Part shown: piece after piece, positions 23,694-31,654 of the stretch
How the letters are laid out: each line of letters opens with the position of its first letter
Position numbering within the stretch: the first letter of the stretch is position 1
Source of the DNA: UBA4285 sp050944355
GTDB taxonomy: Bacteria; Bacillota; Clostridia; Lachnospirales; Lachnospiraceae
Direction: 5' to 3'
NCBI GenBank assembly: GCA_050944355.1
Contig: JBMNQX010000013.1
Coordinates: 1-45,656 of the forward strand
DNA: 45,656 nt
The notes under the pieces: model-generated
The model's input: the letters and a program-made list of their open reading frames with translations, nothing else
The model's database searches: none
Told to the model about the DNA's origin: nothing
Translations under genes and position numbers: made by a program

Positions 23694-24446
23694 TTACCTT
23701 TGCTTTCTGAGAACCACGTAGATCCGCTCGGAATCCTTTTTCGGGCGGTCGTATGTCAGCGCGTCGTAAAAAGCTTCGACCTTAAAGCCGCACTCCCGCG
23801 CAAGGCGCGTCACTTCGTCCGTCGTGAAGCCGTGCTGAACATGTGTCTCTTCAAACCGGGTGAACTGCCCGTTCATGTCTTTTACAAAGATGGACAGGTC
23901 ATATTCATTGTTATGCGTCTCGTCATAATAGAAATTTTCCCAGATGTACGCGGAATCCTCCCTGTTCTCCGCATAGATGTGATCCGCGAGAACGTCCTGG
24001 AAGAAGTGAATCGTCTTCAGATCGAAGATGAAAACGCCGTCATCCCTGAGCGCCGTGTGCGCCGTCTGAAACGTCTGCTTCAGATCTTTGTCATTCAGCA
24101 TATAGTTCATCGCGTCGGCCAGGGAAACCAGGCAGTCCGCCGGTTCCGGGATGGCAAATGAGCGCATATCCTGCTGGCTGTAGATAATCGGAAGTTCATC
24201 TTTCTGCCTCTTCTGCTCGGCTATCGTCAGCATGTCGACGGAAAGATCGATTCCGACGCAGCTGTAGCCGGCTCTCGCCAGCCGCTCCGTCACATTGCCT
24301 GTTCCGCATCCCAGGTCCACGACCTGGCCCTCGGTGGGAACGCGGTAGAGTTTCATCAGCGCAATCAGATATTTTGCCCAGTCATCATAAGGAATATTGT
24401 CCATGAACGCGTCATAGACTTCCGCAAATCCGGTGTAACGTTTCAA
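23694..24446 (-). CDS. Class I SAM-dependent methyltransferase, substrate unknown
   Basis: A 250-residue soluble protein with a Rossmann methyltransferase fold: motif I VVDLGCGTGNVTERLARAGY (43-62) with the acidic residue in GIDLSVDML, and motif II/III regions DCLVSLADAMNYML and FIFDLKT. The substrate is not evident. The start is TTG (24444-24446), MKRYTGFAEVYDAFMD, with AAGAGGG six bases upstream; no ATG lies between this and motif I. Directly upstream of hslO. Similar proteins are common in Firmicutes and generally unassigned. Confidence 0.9.
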   Translation of the reverse strand: MKRYTGFAEVYDAFMDNIPYDDWAKYLIALMKLYRVPTEGQVVDLGCGTGNVTERLARAGYSCVGIDLSVDMLTIAEQKRQKDELPIIYSQQDMRSFAIPEPADCLVSLADAMNYMLNDKDLKQTFQTAHTALRDDGVFIFDLKTIHFFQDVLADHIYAENREDSAYIWENFYYDETHNNEYDLSIFVKDMNGQFTRFEETHVQHGFTTDEVTRLARECGFKVEAFYDALTYDRPKKDSERIYVVLRKQR

Positions 24447-24536
24447 TGCGAGCCCTCTTTTTGATCATCAGATACTCACGCCGCCGCAGGCCCTTTGTGG
24501 CCCCGGTGAGCGCTGCAAACATCCTGTTAATGATAA

Positions 24537-24573
24537 CACAAAACTCCCATGCACAGCAAAAGCGCATGGGAGT
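24537..24573 (-). terminator. Terminator after the SEC-C gene
   Basis: Ten-base arms ACTCCCATGC (24543-24552) and GCATGGGAGT (24564-24573) with an 11-base loop; on the minus strand the hairpin is followed by a short T run (TTTTGTG). It separates the carrier/SEC-C transcript from the methyltransferase. Confidence 0.7.
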
Positions 24574-24593
24574 CCGTTACTCTCTTCTTGATT

Positions 24594-25112
24594 TCAGACG
24601 TCGTATTTGCGAAGTCCCGGTCTGCCGCAGCAGTTTTTGTACTTCTTGCCGCTGCCGCACGGACACGGATCGTTGCGGCCGATCTTCTTCGGCTTCACGA
24701 TGGTTCCGGACTTTTTCTGCTTCAGCCACAGTTCCTTGCGTCTCTTCTCGTCGATCAGCGCGTCCCACTGCGGCAGTTCATACAGCCAGTTGGCCTTGCA
24801 GGCGACCATGTTGTAGAACAGCTTCTCCTTGTCGAAATCCAGAGAAACTTCTGTGTTCTCGTCCATCGTCTCGATCGGATTCGGCTCTTTCAGTGAATCG
24901 TTGATCCCGTCGAGATATCCGGTCATCGTCTCGAGCGTCACACCGAACTCATCCGCCAGCTCTTTCACCGTGCCCTTATACGGCGTGTCCGCTGCCAGAA
25001 CCTTCTCATAGATCCCTTTTTCGTCCGCGAAATACTTCTGCCAGAGTTTTTTGCTGGCCTCCGCATCTTCGTTTTCATAGGCGTCTTTGCGCCAGGTTTC
25101 CAGTAATGTCAT
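24594..25112 (-). CDS. SEC-C zinc-motif protein of unknown role
   Basis: A 172-residue protein with a helical N-terminal two thirds and a C-terminal SEC-C motif, NDPCPCGSGKKYKNCCGRP, at about 148-166. In SecA this motif binds zinc and contacts SecB or the ribosome, and here it probably does a similar docking job. The N-terminal part (ELADEFGVTLETMTGYLDGI) looks like a small helical domain found in many Firmicutes SEC-C proteins. GGAG precedes the ATG. It follows the carrier protein gene by 16 bases and ends with a terminator, so it is the last gene of the adenylation-decarboxylase-carrier operon. Confidence 0.9.
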   Translation of the reverse strand: MTLLETWRKDAYENEDAEASKKLWQKYFADEKGIYEKVLAADTPYKGTVKELADEFGVTLETMTGYLDGINDSLKEPNPIETMDENTEVSLDFDKEKLFYNMVACKANWLYELPQWDALIDEKRRKELWLKQKKSGTIVKPKKIGRNDPCPCGSGKKYKNCCGRPGLRKYDV

Positions 25113-25128
25113 TCCCTAAAACTCCGTT

Positions 25129-25356
25129 TCATTCATCCTGCAGGCGCTGGACCATGTTCCAGATCTCCTGAGCCGAATTGAAATTCTCAGGAACAATATC
25201 CGCCGGCGTAATCTCAATGTCGAACTTGTCGTTCAGATCGCCCACAAGGGAAACAATGGCAAATGAATCCAGCACGCCGTCATCTACCAGCGTGTCGCAC
25301 GTTCTGATATCGACAGACGGGCAGATATCCTCGAGCATCCGAATAATTTCATCCAT
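25129..25356 (-). CDS. Free-standing acyl/aminoacyl carrier protein
   Basis: A 75-residue acidic four-helix carrier. Serine 31 in LDSFAIVSL is the predicted phosphopantetheine site. The DSF form resembles D-alanyl carrier protein DltC rather than the DSL of fatty-acid ACP. AAAGGTGG lies nine bases before the ATG. It sits 76 bases after the decarboxylase and 102 bases upstream of nothing else of fatty-acid synthesis, so its partner is most likely the adenylation enzyme two genes upstream. A phosphopantetheinyl transferase is not in the window. Confidence 0.93.
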   Translation of the reverse strand: MDEIIRMLEDICPSVDIRTCDTLVDDGVLDSFAIVSLVGDLNDKFDIEITPADIVPENFNSAQEIWNMVQRLQDE

Positions 25357-25432
25357 ACGTTACTACCACCTTTCGGCATCATTTTTCATTTCCATACATT
25401 ACAACAAGCCTATGTCTCCGTCAAGACCAACA

Positions 25433-26671
25433 TCAGGTGCGCACGAGACCCTTGCGGGAGTTGAGCACATCCGCGCCGATGCTGCCGCGGTACACCTCAA
25501 GCTTCCCGGCCGAATACGCGAGGATTCTCGGCAGCTTCCGGCTCAGGAACAGATACATGGCCTCGGTCACAGAATACGCTCCGGTCTCGAAGAATACAAG
25601 CGTATCCCCGATGTGCGGCTCCTTTATGATCGCCCGCTTGAGCAGCACGTCAGACGTCGTGCAGAGCGCGCCGCAGACCGTCCACTCATATCGTTTCTCA
25701 TAAGACATCGGTTTTCCTTTGCCCTGGCGCAGACCGAAGCCCTCGCCGTCCTGCGGAATATAGGTCACCGGCGGCATGTGCATGCCGAACGCCTGGCCAT
25801 AATAATTGAGGTGATTGATTCCACCGTCCACGATCAGATACTGCTCGCCGCGGTTCACCTTCATGTCGACGACCTTTGTCACGTACATGCCGCAGAGCGC
25901 CGCCAGGTACCGCCCGATCTCAAGGGAGAAATGGTACTTTCCGTTAAAGGACGCCAGCTTGTCCGCGAGCATCTGAGCGCCGCTCAGATCATTTTTATAC
26001 GCCTCGCCGCCGAAGTACTCGACTCGCAGGCCCGGTCCGTACTCGATCTGTTCCACCGCAAAGCCGTAATCTTCCTTCAGCGAATCGCAGAACTCGTCCA
26101 GCTTGTCGAGCTCCCCGCTGATTTCCTCGAACTTGCGCTTCTGCGTGCCGGTGTACTGCTGAATTCCGCAGATCCGGATGTCCGGATACGCGTCACGGTG
26201 GCTGACGATATCGCGGATCGCGTCCTCGTCGATGCCGAACTGATTGCCGCCGGTGAGCCGCAGAAGCACCGGAACCTGAATTCTCCGCGCGCTGGCCATG
26301 TCGTGCAGCAGAAGGAACTGCTCGATCGACTCGACCGTGTACATTCCGACGCCGCCGCACGCATCCATCACGTGTTCCAGATCTTCCCGCTCTTTGTACA
26401 CGCCGGAGAGCACAATGGAAGACATCGGGACTCTCTCGCGCTCACAGATGGCAAATTCTCCCGGCGAGCACACCTCAAACTTCACCCGGCCAAATCCTGA
26501 CGCCGCGTGCACCAGGAACGGATTGGCCTTCATGGCGTATACGAGCATCACGTCGTCGCCGACGATCTGCTGAATCGCCTCGAAGCGCTCCCGGAAAGAA
26601 TCCAGATCAAAGAGATAAAACGGCGTCGGGTAATTGCCCATCACGCCGGAGAGTTCGCTCATATCAAACAT
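25433..26671 (-). CDS. PLP decarboxylase, DAP/ornithine family, possibly acting on a carrier-bound amino acid
   Basis: A fold type III decarboxylase. The 412-residue protein has the PLP lysine K48 in YAMKANP, the glycine loop EYGPGLRVEYFGG, EIGRYLAALCG, and the C-terminal ETGAYSVTEAMYLFLSRK. The dimer-interface cysteine segment reads VCGALCTTSDVL, where true diaminopimelate decarboxylases have C-E-S/T-D. That and its place between an adenylation gene (six bases upstream) and a carrier gene point away from lysine synthesis. The precedent is BtrK, a member of this family that decarboxylates glutamyl-carrier in butirosin synthesis. The function here is inference; a LysA role remains possible. 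Confidence 0.85.
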   Translation of the reverse strand: MFDMSELSGVMGNYPTPFYLFDLDSFRERFEAIQQIVGDDVMLVYAMKANPFLVHAASGFGRVKFEVCSPGEFAICERERVPMSSIVLSGVYKEREDLEHVMDACGGVGMYTVESIEQFLLLHDMASARRIQVPVLLRLTGGNQFGIDEDAIRDIVSHRDAYPDIRICGIQQYTGTQKRKFEEISGELDKLDEFCDSLKEDYGFAVEQIEYGPGLRVEYFGGEAYKNDLSGAQMLADKLASFNGKYHFSLEIGRYLAALCGMYVTKVVDMKVNRGEQYLIVDGGINHLNYYGQAFGMHMPPVTYIPQDGEGFGLRQGKGKPMSYEKRYEWTVCGALCTTSDVLLKRAIIKEPHIGDTLVFFETGAYSVTEAMYLFLSRKLPRILAYSAGKLEVYRGSIGADVLNSRKGLVRT

Positions 26672-26677
26672 TTTCCA

Positions 26678-28216
26678 TCACTCCTTTTCAGCCATGCTCA
26701 CGGCGAGCAGCGCCTTCCTGTCGATCTTTCCGTTCTTGGTCAGCGGAAACTCAGGCAGATTCTTTATATAGGACGGAATCATAAACCGCGGGACCTTCTG
26801 CTGCATCGTCTGCACGATTTCCTTCTTGTCAGCCTTGCCGATGTAGAAAAGCGCGAGACGGTGATTTTCCGAATCAAACACACAGCAGCTGCGGACGACG
26901 TCCCTGCAGGCATTCGCCGCGAGTTCAACCTCCGACAGCTCGATGCGGTGTCCCAGAAGCTTGACCTGAAAATCCTTGCGCGTGCGGTAGAACAGCTCGC
27001 CGTCTTCGCTGTAGCTCGCCAGATCGCCGGTGCGGTAGATGATTTCCGGATACCGGCTGTTCAGCGGATTCTGGACAAATGACGCCGCCGTCTTGTCCGG
27101 AGCGTTCAGGTATCCGAGTGTGACCGCCGTCCCGGAGACACAGATTTCACCCATCTTTCCCGGCTCCTGCGCCGTCACGGGATTGTTGTTTTCGTCGAGC
27201 AGAAATACCCGCTCGTTCGGGAACGGTCTGCCGAGCGGAAGCTCTTCGTCGTCCGAAAAACTGCGGTTCACGACGTAGTACATGCAGTTGCAGGTGATCT
27301 CTGTCGGGCCGTAGACGTTGATGAACTCCGCGTTCGGATACGCTCTTCTCCAGGCGTTTAAGTGTCTGACCGGCATCACCTCGCCGGAAAAGATGACGCG
27401 GCGGATGGAGGACGGGATCTTGTAAGAGAAGCCGTCGAGCGTCGTGACGATACAGAGCGCCGAAACCGCCCACGTCAGATTTGTGACCTTGCGGTTCTCG
27501 AGAAAATCGAGAAGCTTGGTCGGAAACGAGAAATAAATCTTCGGAATCAGCTCCAGTGTGGCGCCGGTGCTGATGGCCGAGTAGATATCCTTCACGGAAA
27601 CGTCAAAGTCAAACGGCGCCTGGTTTCCGATGACATCGTCCTCTCCGATTCCCATGATCTGCGTGAAATATCCGATGAAATCAATGACGGACCGGTGGCA
27701 CGCGAGAACTCCCTTGGGCATTCCGGTTGAACCCGACGTGAAAATGCAATAGAGCGGATCAATGTCCTGCGCTTCCCGTCTCACAACCGCCAGAGCGCGC
27801 TTGTCGTCCGCGCTCACCTTGTGCGCCAGCAGGTCCTCCGCGTTGACAATCGGCCCTGAAAAACTGATGCCCGACAGCCGGCGGCTCATCTTCTTGTCCG
27901 TCACCAGGACGGCCGGCTGCAGAGTCGCGAGAATATGCTGCAGGCGCTCAGCCGGCTGCGTGGGATCCAGCATGCAGTAAAATCCGCCCGCATAGACCGC
28001 GCCGAAGAATACGGCCAGAGTCTGAACCGTCTTGTCCATGAAAACAGCCACGGCCTGTCTCGGCTTCACATACCGGCGGAGCGCCGCACCACACGTAAAG
28101 GACGCCTGCCAGAGTTCCTGATAGGTCATGGAAGACGAGAGATCTTCGACCGCCGTTTTCTGCGGAACTCTGCCTGCACTCTCTTCGAGATACTCAAGAA
28201 CGTTGATTTTGTTCAT
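26678..28216 (-). CDS. Stand-alone amino-acid adenylation enzyme, DltA-like
   Basis: Activates a carboxylic acid with ATP and passes it to a phosphopantetheine thiol. The 512-residue protein (from the ATG at 28214-28216) has the phosphate loop FTSGSTGMPKGV (159-170), the A4 motif FDFDVSVKDIY (202-212) with the aspartate that binds an amino group, YRTGDLASYSEDGELFYRTR, and the catalytic lysine in KNGKIDRKAL near the end. The A4 aspartate implies an amino-acid substrate, as in DltA. No carrier or condensation domain is attached, and no dltB or dltD is nearby. The start is uncertain; upstream in-frame ATGs exist at 28270 and 28243 and none has a strong ribosome binding site. Confidence 0.88.
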   Translation of the reverse strand: MNKINVLEYLEESAGRVPQKTAVEDLSSSMTYQELWQASFTCGAALRRYVKPRQAVAVFMDKTVQTLAVFFGAVYAGGFYCMLDPTQPAERLQHILATLQPAVLVTDKKMSRRLSGISFSGPIVNAEDLLAHKVSADDKRALAVVRREAQDIDPLYCIFTSGSTGMPKGVLACHRSVIDFIGYFTQIMGIGEDDVIGNQAPFDFDVSVKDIYSAISTGATLELIPKIYFSFPTKLLDFLENRKVTNLTWAVSALCIVTTLDGFSYKIPSSIRRVIFSGEVMPVRHLNAWRRAYPNAEFINVYGPTEITCNCMYYVVNRSFSDDEELPLGRPFPNERVFLLDENNNPVTAQEPGKMGEICVSGTAVTLGYLNAPDKTAASFVQNPLNSRYPEIIYRTGDLASYSEDGELFYRTRKDFQVKLLGHRIELSEVELAANACRDVVRSCCVFDSENHRLALFYIGKADKKEIVQTMQQKVPRFMIPSYIKNLPEFPLTKNGKIDRKALLAVSMAEKE

Positions 28217-28226
28217 ACCTGAAACA

Positions 28227-28255
28227 TTGCCTTTCTGATTCATCACGGTTACAAT
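28227..28255 (+). promoter_or_regulatory. Promoter of the plus-strand small membrane gene
   Basis: TTGCCT (28227-28232), 17-base spacer, TACAAT (28250-28255). It lies directly upstream of the start codon of the divergent adenylation gene, so the two genes share a very tight control region. Start point near 28262. Confidence 0.6.
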
Positions 28256-28258
28256 GAC

Positions 28259-28272
28259 GAGTGAAATCACTC
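28259..28272. promoter_or_regulatory. Inverted repeat at the predicted start point
   Basis: GAGTGA-AA-TCACTC covers the expected transcription start of the plus-strand gene and ends two bases before its AGGAGG. It could be a repressor site for one or both divergent genes. Confidence 0.4.
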
Positions 28273-28285
28273 AGGAGGTCCACTC

Positions 28286-28480
28286 ATGAAAATCCTCAGA
28301 CGCATACTGGCTGCCTGCGGCGTCGCGGCCTGGGCTGTCCTTCTCATACTGACCCTTGTCGCCGCATTTTCCACGGGGCCTTTTCACGACTACCTTCTCG
28401 GACTGCTGGTCACAGACATCGCGCTGCCTGTCGTGCTCTACGCCATGCAGCTGATGTACCGCGTCCTGAAAAGAAAATAA
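28286..28480 (+). CDS. Small two-span membrane protein of unknown function
   Basis: A 64-residue hydrophobic protein starting MKILRRILAACGVAAWAVLL. Two membrane spans are evident (about 9-29 and 36-56), with a basic C-terminus (YRVLKRK). AGGAGG lies seven bases before the ATG, a promoter lies upstream and a bidirectional terminator downstream, so it is a true gene on the opposite strand to its neighbours. No family is recognised. It faces the adenylation-decarboxylase-carrier operon head to head, which may or may not mean a shared role. Confidence 0.8.
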   Translation: MKILRRILAACGVAAWAVLLILTLVAAFSTGPFHDYLLGLLVTDIALPVVLYAMQLMYRVLKRK

Positions 28481-28482
28481 GG

Positions 28483-28518
28483 TTTTCCGGCACATTTTTC
28501 ATGACAAATGTCGGAAAA
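28483..28518. other. Hairpin with terminator-like position
   Basis: TTTTCCG-GC-ACATTT pairs with AAATGT-CGGAAAA around a short loop that contains TCATGAC. It directly follows the stop of the plus-strand gene and precedes a second, stronger terminator. It has no T run of its own. It contains one copy of the recurrent CATTTGTC word. Confidence 0.5.
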
Positions 28519-28535
28519 CAATCCTTCTTAATGAC

Positions 28536-28580
28536 AAAAGCCCCGGCGGTTACGCGATGCGCATCTCTGCCGGGGCTTTT
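28536..28580. terminator. Bidirectional terminator
   Basis: Twelve-base arms AAAAGCCCCGGC (28536-28547) and GCCGGGGCTTTT (28569-28580) give T runs on both strands. It ends the plus-strand small gene and, from the other side, purA. Confidence 0.93.
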
Positions 28581-28612
28581 TATGCCTCATATGTGCAGTC
28601 AGACCTGCTTTA

Positions 28613-29905
28613 TCAGCTCAGTCTGCTTTCTCTGTGAATAATATCATGGCGCGCCGGTCCGTTGCTGACCAGCGTGATCGGAACCTGAATTTCCTGCTCG
28701 ATCGCGTTGACATAATCCTGGCACTCCTGCGGAAGATCCTCAAACTTGCGGATTCCGCGGATATCGCACTTCCAGCCCTTGAAGACTTTCAGAACCGGCT
28801 TTGCCTTCTCGAGCACATGCGTGGTCGGGAAGTCGCGGATGATCTTGCCGTCCACCTCGTAGCCGATGCACATCGGAATCGCGTCGAGATATCCGAGAGC
28901 ATCCACAACCGTCAGGGCAACCTGCGTGGCGCCCTGCATCCGCACGCCGTAGCGGGTCGCAACGGCGTCAAACCAGCCCATTCTTCTCGGGCGGCCTGTC
29001 GTAGCGCCGTACTCGCCGCCGTCGCCGCCGTGATCGCGCAGCTCCTTGGCTTCGTCCCCGAAAATCTCGCTGACAAATGCACCCGCGCCGACCGCGGAAG
29101 AATATGCCTTGACAACTGCGATGACATTTTTGATCTCGGCCGCCGGGACGCCGGCGCCGATCGCCGCGTAGGAAGCGAGGGTCGAGGATGAAGTGACCAT
29201 CGGGTAGATTCCGTGATCCGGATCTTTCATGGTCCCCAGCTGTCCCTCAAAGAGGATGTCCTTGCCCTCTTTCAGCGCTTCATGCAGGAAAGAACTGGTG
29301 TCGGCCAGATACGGCTCGATCATTTCCTTATATTCCATCAGCGTCTTGTAAATTTCTTCCGGATCCAGCAGCGGCTTGTGGTACAGATGCTCGAGCATGA
29401 CGTTCTTGAGCGTCGCCACGCGTCTGCATTTGTCCATCAGCTCGTCCTTGTCGTCAAACAGCTCGCTGACCTGGAAACCGATCTTCGCGTACTTGTCGGA
29501 GTAGAACGGGGCGATGCCGGAGCGGGTTGATCCGAACGATTTGCCCGCGAGGCGCTCTTCTTCATAGGTATCAAACAGAATGTGATACGGCATCAGGATC
29601 TGTGCGCGGTCAGAGACCAGAATCTTCGGCTTCGGCACTCCTCTCTCAACGAGGCTGTTCAGTTCCTTGACAAAATACGGAATATTCAGAGCAACGCCGT
29701 TGCCGAGAATGTTCGTGACCTGCGGACAGAACACGCCGGAAGGAAGAAGATGAAGGGCAAACTTGCCATAGTCATTGACAATTGTATGTCCCGCATTCGC
29801 ACCGCCCTGGAAACGGGCTACGACGTCTGCCTTTTCGGCAAACATATCGGTGATTTTGCCTTTGCCTTCATCACCCCAGTTCGCGCCAACAATCGCTGTT
29901 ACCAT
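28613..29905 (-). CDS. purA: Adenylosuccinate synthetase
   Basis: Joins IMP and aspartate with GTP in the first committed step to AMP. The start is the ATG at 29903-29905 (MVTAIVGANWGDEGKGKITD) with GGAGG upstream; a longer frame to 29926 is not needed. The 430-residue product has the family signature GDEGKGK, the QGGANAGHT loop, and GRPRRMGWFDAV. It has its own promoter within the end of the GH105 gene and a strong terminator after it, so it is a single-gene unit. Confidence 0.98.
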   Translation of the reverse strand: MVTAIVGANWGDEGKGKITDMFAEKADVVARFQGGANAGHTIVNDYGKFALHLLPSGVFCPQVTNILGNGVALNIPYFVKELNSLVERGVPKPKILVSDRAQILMPYHILFDTYEEERLAGKSFGSTRSGIAPFYSDKYAKIGFQVSELFDDKDELMDKCRRVATLKNVMLEHLYHKPLLDPEEIYKTLMEYKEMIEPYLADTSSFLHEALKEGKDILFEGQLGTMKDPDHGIYPMVTSSSTLASYAAIGAGVPAAEIKNVIAVVKAYSSAVGAGAFVSEIFGDEAKELRDHGGDGGEYGATTGRPRRMGWFDAVATRYGVRMQGATQVALTVVDALGYLDAIPMCIGYEVDGKIIRDFPTTHVLEKAKPVLKVFKGWKCDIRGIRKFEDLPQECQDYVNAIEQEIQVPITLVSNGPARHDIIHRESRLS

Positions 29906-29975
29906 AGTCAATCCTCCGTTCAGCACTCACTTCGTCTGTGGGAAAAAGAAAAACGTCACCCACCACACGCCGTTT

Positions 29976-30005
29976 ATAGTATCACCCATGACAATCAGGC
30001 GTCAA
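29976..30005 (-). promoter_or_regulatory. Promoter of purA
   Basis: Minus strand: TTGACG (30000-30005), 18-base spacer, TACTAT (29976-29981). The -35 overlaps the last codons of the GH105 gene. The leader would be about 65 bases; I see no riboswitch in it. Confidence 0.5.
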
Positions 30006-31104
30006 GCGCTTCAATCAGCGCCAGGAGCGTCAGAGACTGACCGTATGCCATCGGATGAATAATAATATTTTTATAGTGATCCACATCCATGCCCATCGCT
30101 GTTCCGCTGGAAACATTGAGTACGGTGCCGTCGTCCGCCACGTTGTCGCAGATCGCCTTGACCGCCTTCAGAGCCGTCTCGCGGTAGCTGTCGTCGAGCA
30201 GTCCGGCCTTGACGCCGATCAGCATGCCGGCTGCGATCGCGGCGGAACCGGAAACTTCCTCGTAGGACGTCGGATCCAGAAGTACGGTGTGCCACAGTCC
30301 GGACGGAGCCTGGCAGTCTTTCAGAGCCTCGACATGTCTGATGTAGGTATCGATGAAGTACTGCTTTACGCCCGCGTCGATGTCATCGCCCCGATCCGCG
30401 AGGAACGCCATCATGCCGTATGTGAACCAGGAATCGCCGCGGCACCAGAAAACGCCGCCGAAGTTGTCATTTCTGTCAAAACTCCAGCCGTGATAGAGAA
30501 GTCCGGTCTGCTTGTCGTACAGATACTTGATGTGAACAAGGAACTGATGGACCGCTTCCGCCTTCCAGTCCTCTCTGTGGCAGCGGATGCCCATGCGGTT
30601 CAGGAACAGGACAGCCATGAACAGCGTGTCGGCCCAGATCTGCGAGTGGTTGAGCATCACTGCGTTCCGGTCGCCGATGCCGCTCGTCACATGCTGGAAA
30701 CCGCCGTCCTTCGTCTTCGGCAGTCCGTTCATCAGCCAGTCGGCCTGATCCTCGCACATTTTCTCATACTGCGGAAAATCGTCCAGCAGAGAGCAGATCG
30801 AGAGATACGGAGCCGTCGTGTTGATATTTCTGCTGGGGAGACCGATCTTCAGATTGTTCTCGACCCAGTTGTGAATAAACTCCTCATAGCGTTTGTCGCC
30901 GTAATAGCTCTGAAGCTGATACAGTCCGTAGAGCCCCACACCCTGCGGCCAGTCCCATTCTTCAATGCCGAAGTCACGATCATTCTTTCCGGCCGCCATA
31001 ATTTCCTCGACGGTCAGCCCCTTGCTCTCCGGCTGCGTGCCGCCCAGGTGAATCAGCTTGTCGACAACCTTGTCGATTTTCCCCAGAAGCAGTTCCTTGT
31101 CCAT
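29995..31104 (-). CDS. GH105 unsaturated uronyl hydrolase (YteR/YesR-like)
   Basis: Removes the unsaturated uronic acid left by polysaccharide lyases from the end of pectin- or glucuronan-derived oligosaccharides, through a vinyl-ether hydration step. The 369-residue (alpha/alpha)6 barrel has the catalytic aspartate D159 in QIWADTLFM and the conserved segments PQGVGLYGLYQ, YHGWSFDRNDNFGGVFWCRG and GSAAIAAGM. No signal peptide, so it acts on imported sugars. It is separated from the glycan locus at 36.5-45.5 kb by core genes but its activity would complement lyases there. It lies upstream of purA with its own likely promoter. Confidence 0.92.
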   Translation of the reverse strand: MDKELLLGKIDKVVDKLIHLGGTQPESKGLTVEEIMAAGKNDRDFGIEEWDWPQGVGLYGLYQLQSYYGDKRYEEFIHNWVENNLKIGLPSRNINTTAPYLSICSLLDDFPQYEKMCEDQADWLMNGLPKTKDGGFQHVTSGIGDRNAVMLNHSQIWADTLFMAVLFLNRMGIRCHREDWKAEAVHQFLVHIKYLYDKQTGLLYHGWSFDRNDNFGGVFWCRGDSWFTYGMMAFLADRGDDIDAGVKQYFIDTYIRHVEALKDCQAPSGLWHTVLLDPTSYEEVSGSAAIAAGMLIGVKAGLLDDSYRETALKAVKAICDNVADDGTVLNVSSGTAMGMDVDHYKNIIIHPMAYGQSLTLLALIEALDA

Positions 31105-31163
31105 AATTCCTCCCTGATTGTTTCAGACTTTTTTTACAAGCACTCACTCTTGCATATGGTATT

Positions 31164-31191
31164 ATTATATGACATAACCATGACAAATGGT
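31164..31191 (-). promoter_or_regulatory. Probable GH105 promoter with overlapping inverted repeat
   Basis: The minus strand has a perfect TATAAT (31164-31169) but no good -35. At the -35 position lies the inverted repeat ACCAT-GACAA-ATGGT (31177-31191), which could be an activator or repressor site. It also contains a CATTTGTC word. Confidence 0.45.
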
Positions 31192-31235
31192 ACGACACAT
31201 TCCTGTCTTACCGCTTTAAAAAAGAGGTCTTTTTT

Positions 31236-31490
31236 ATGGAAAAAAAGAAAAAGGGCAATGTCCCGCAGCGCCGCCCGAGTGGGCGCCACGACGCGGACCC
31301 GGTAAAAAACACCAACTCATCCAAATTCAAAGTCAACATCCTGAACGGCCTGATTCTCGCCATGATGGGCATCGCCCTCGTCTTTTACGGGGCGCCCGTC
31401 TGGGGCATCATTTTCTTCGCCGCCGCCGCTGTCTGCATGCTCAACTCACTGCGCTACCGCAAAGACGATGACGAAACCAAAAGCAGCTGA
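31236..31490 (+). CDS. Small two-span membrane protein with basic N-terminus
   Basis: An 84-residue protein, MEKKKKGNVPQRRPSGRHD at the start, then two membrane spans (about 35-53 and 55-72) and a charged tail (RYRKDDDETKSS). AAAGAGG precedes the ATG. It reads on the plus strand, divergent from GH105. No family is recognised; proteins of this plan are common in Clostridia. The tRNA-Thr gene on the other strand follows 45 bases later. Confidence 0.7.
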   Translation: MEKKKKGNVPQRRPSGRHDADPVKNTNSSKFKVNILNGLILAMMGIALVFYGAPVWGIIFFAAAAVCMLNSLRYRKDDDETKSS

Positions 31491-31534
31491 ACGCCGATGA
31501 AATCCCGGGAAGCTGTTTTCAGGCAACAAAAAAA

Positions 31535-31606
31535 GCTGGTGGGGAGAGTCGGACTCCTGACCTCTTCATTACCAATGAAGTGCTCTACCACTGAGCTACA
31601 CCAGCA
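31535..31606 (-). tRNA. tRNA-Thr (anticodon GGT)
   Basis: A complete cloverleaf on the minus strand: acceptor GCTGGTG/CACCAGC, D arm GCTC/GAGC, anticodon stem CTTCA/TGAAG with loop TTGGTAA, five-base variable loop, T arm AGGAG/CTCCC with loop TCCGACT. Discriminator T, no encoded CCA. The outer pair of the T stem is an A-C mismatch. A run of T follows directly (31528-31535) and may act in termination. Confidence 0.96.
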
Positions 31607-31654
31607 TTACGCCTCACAGACGCTCGTTTATAATATAATACCCCGGAACATTTG

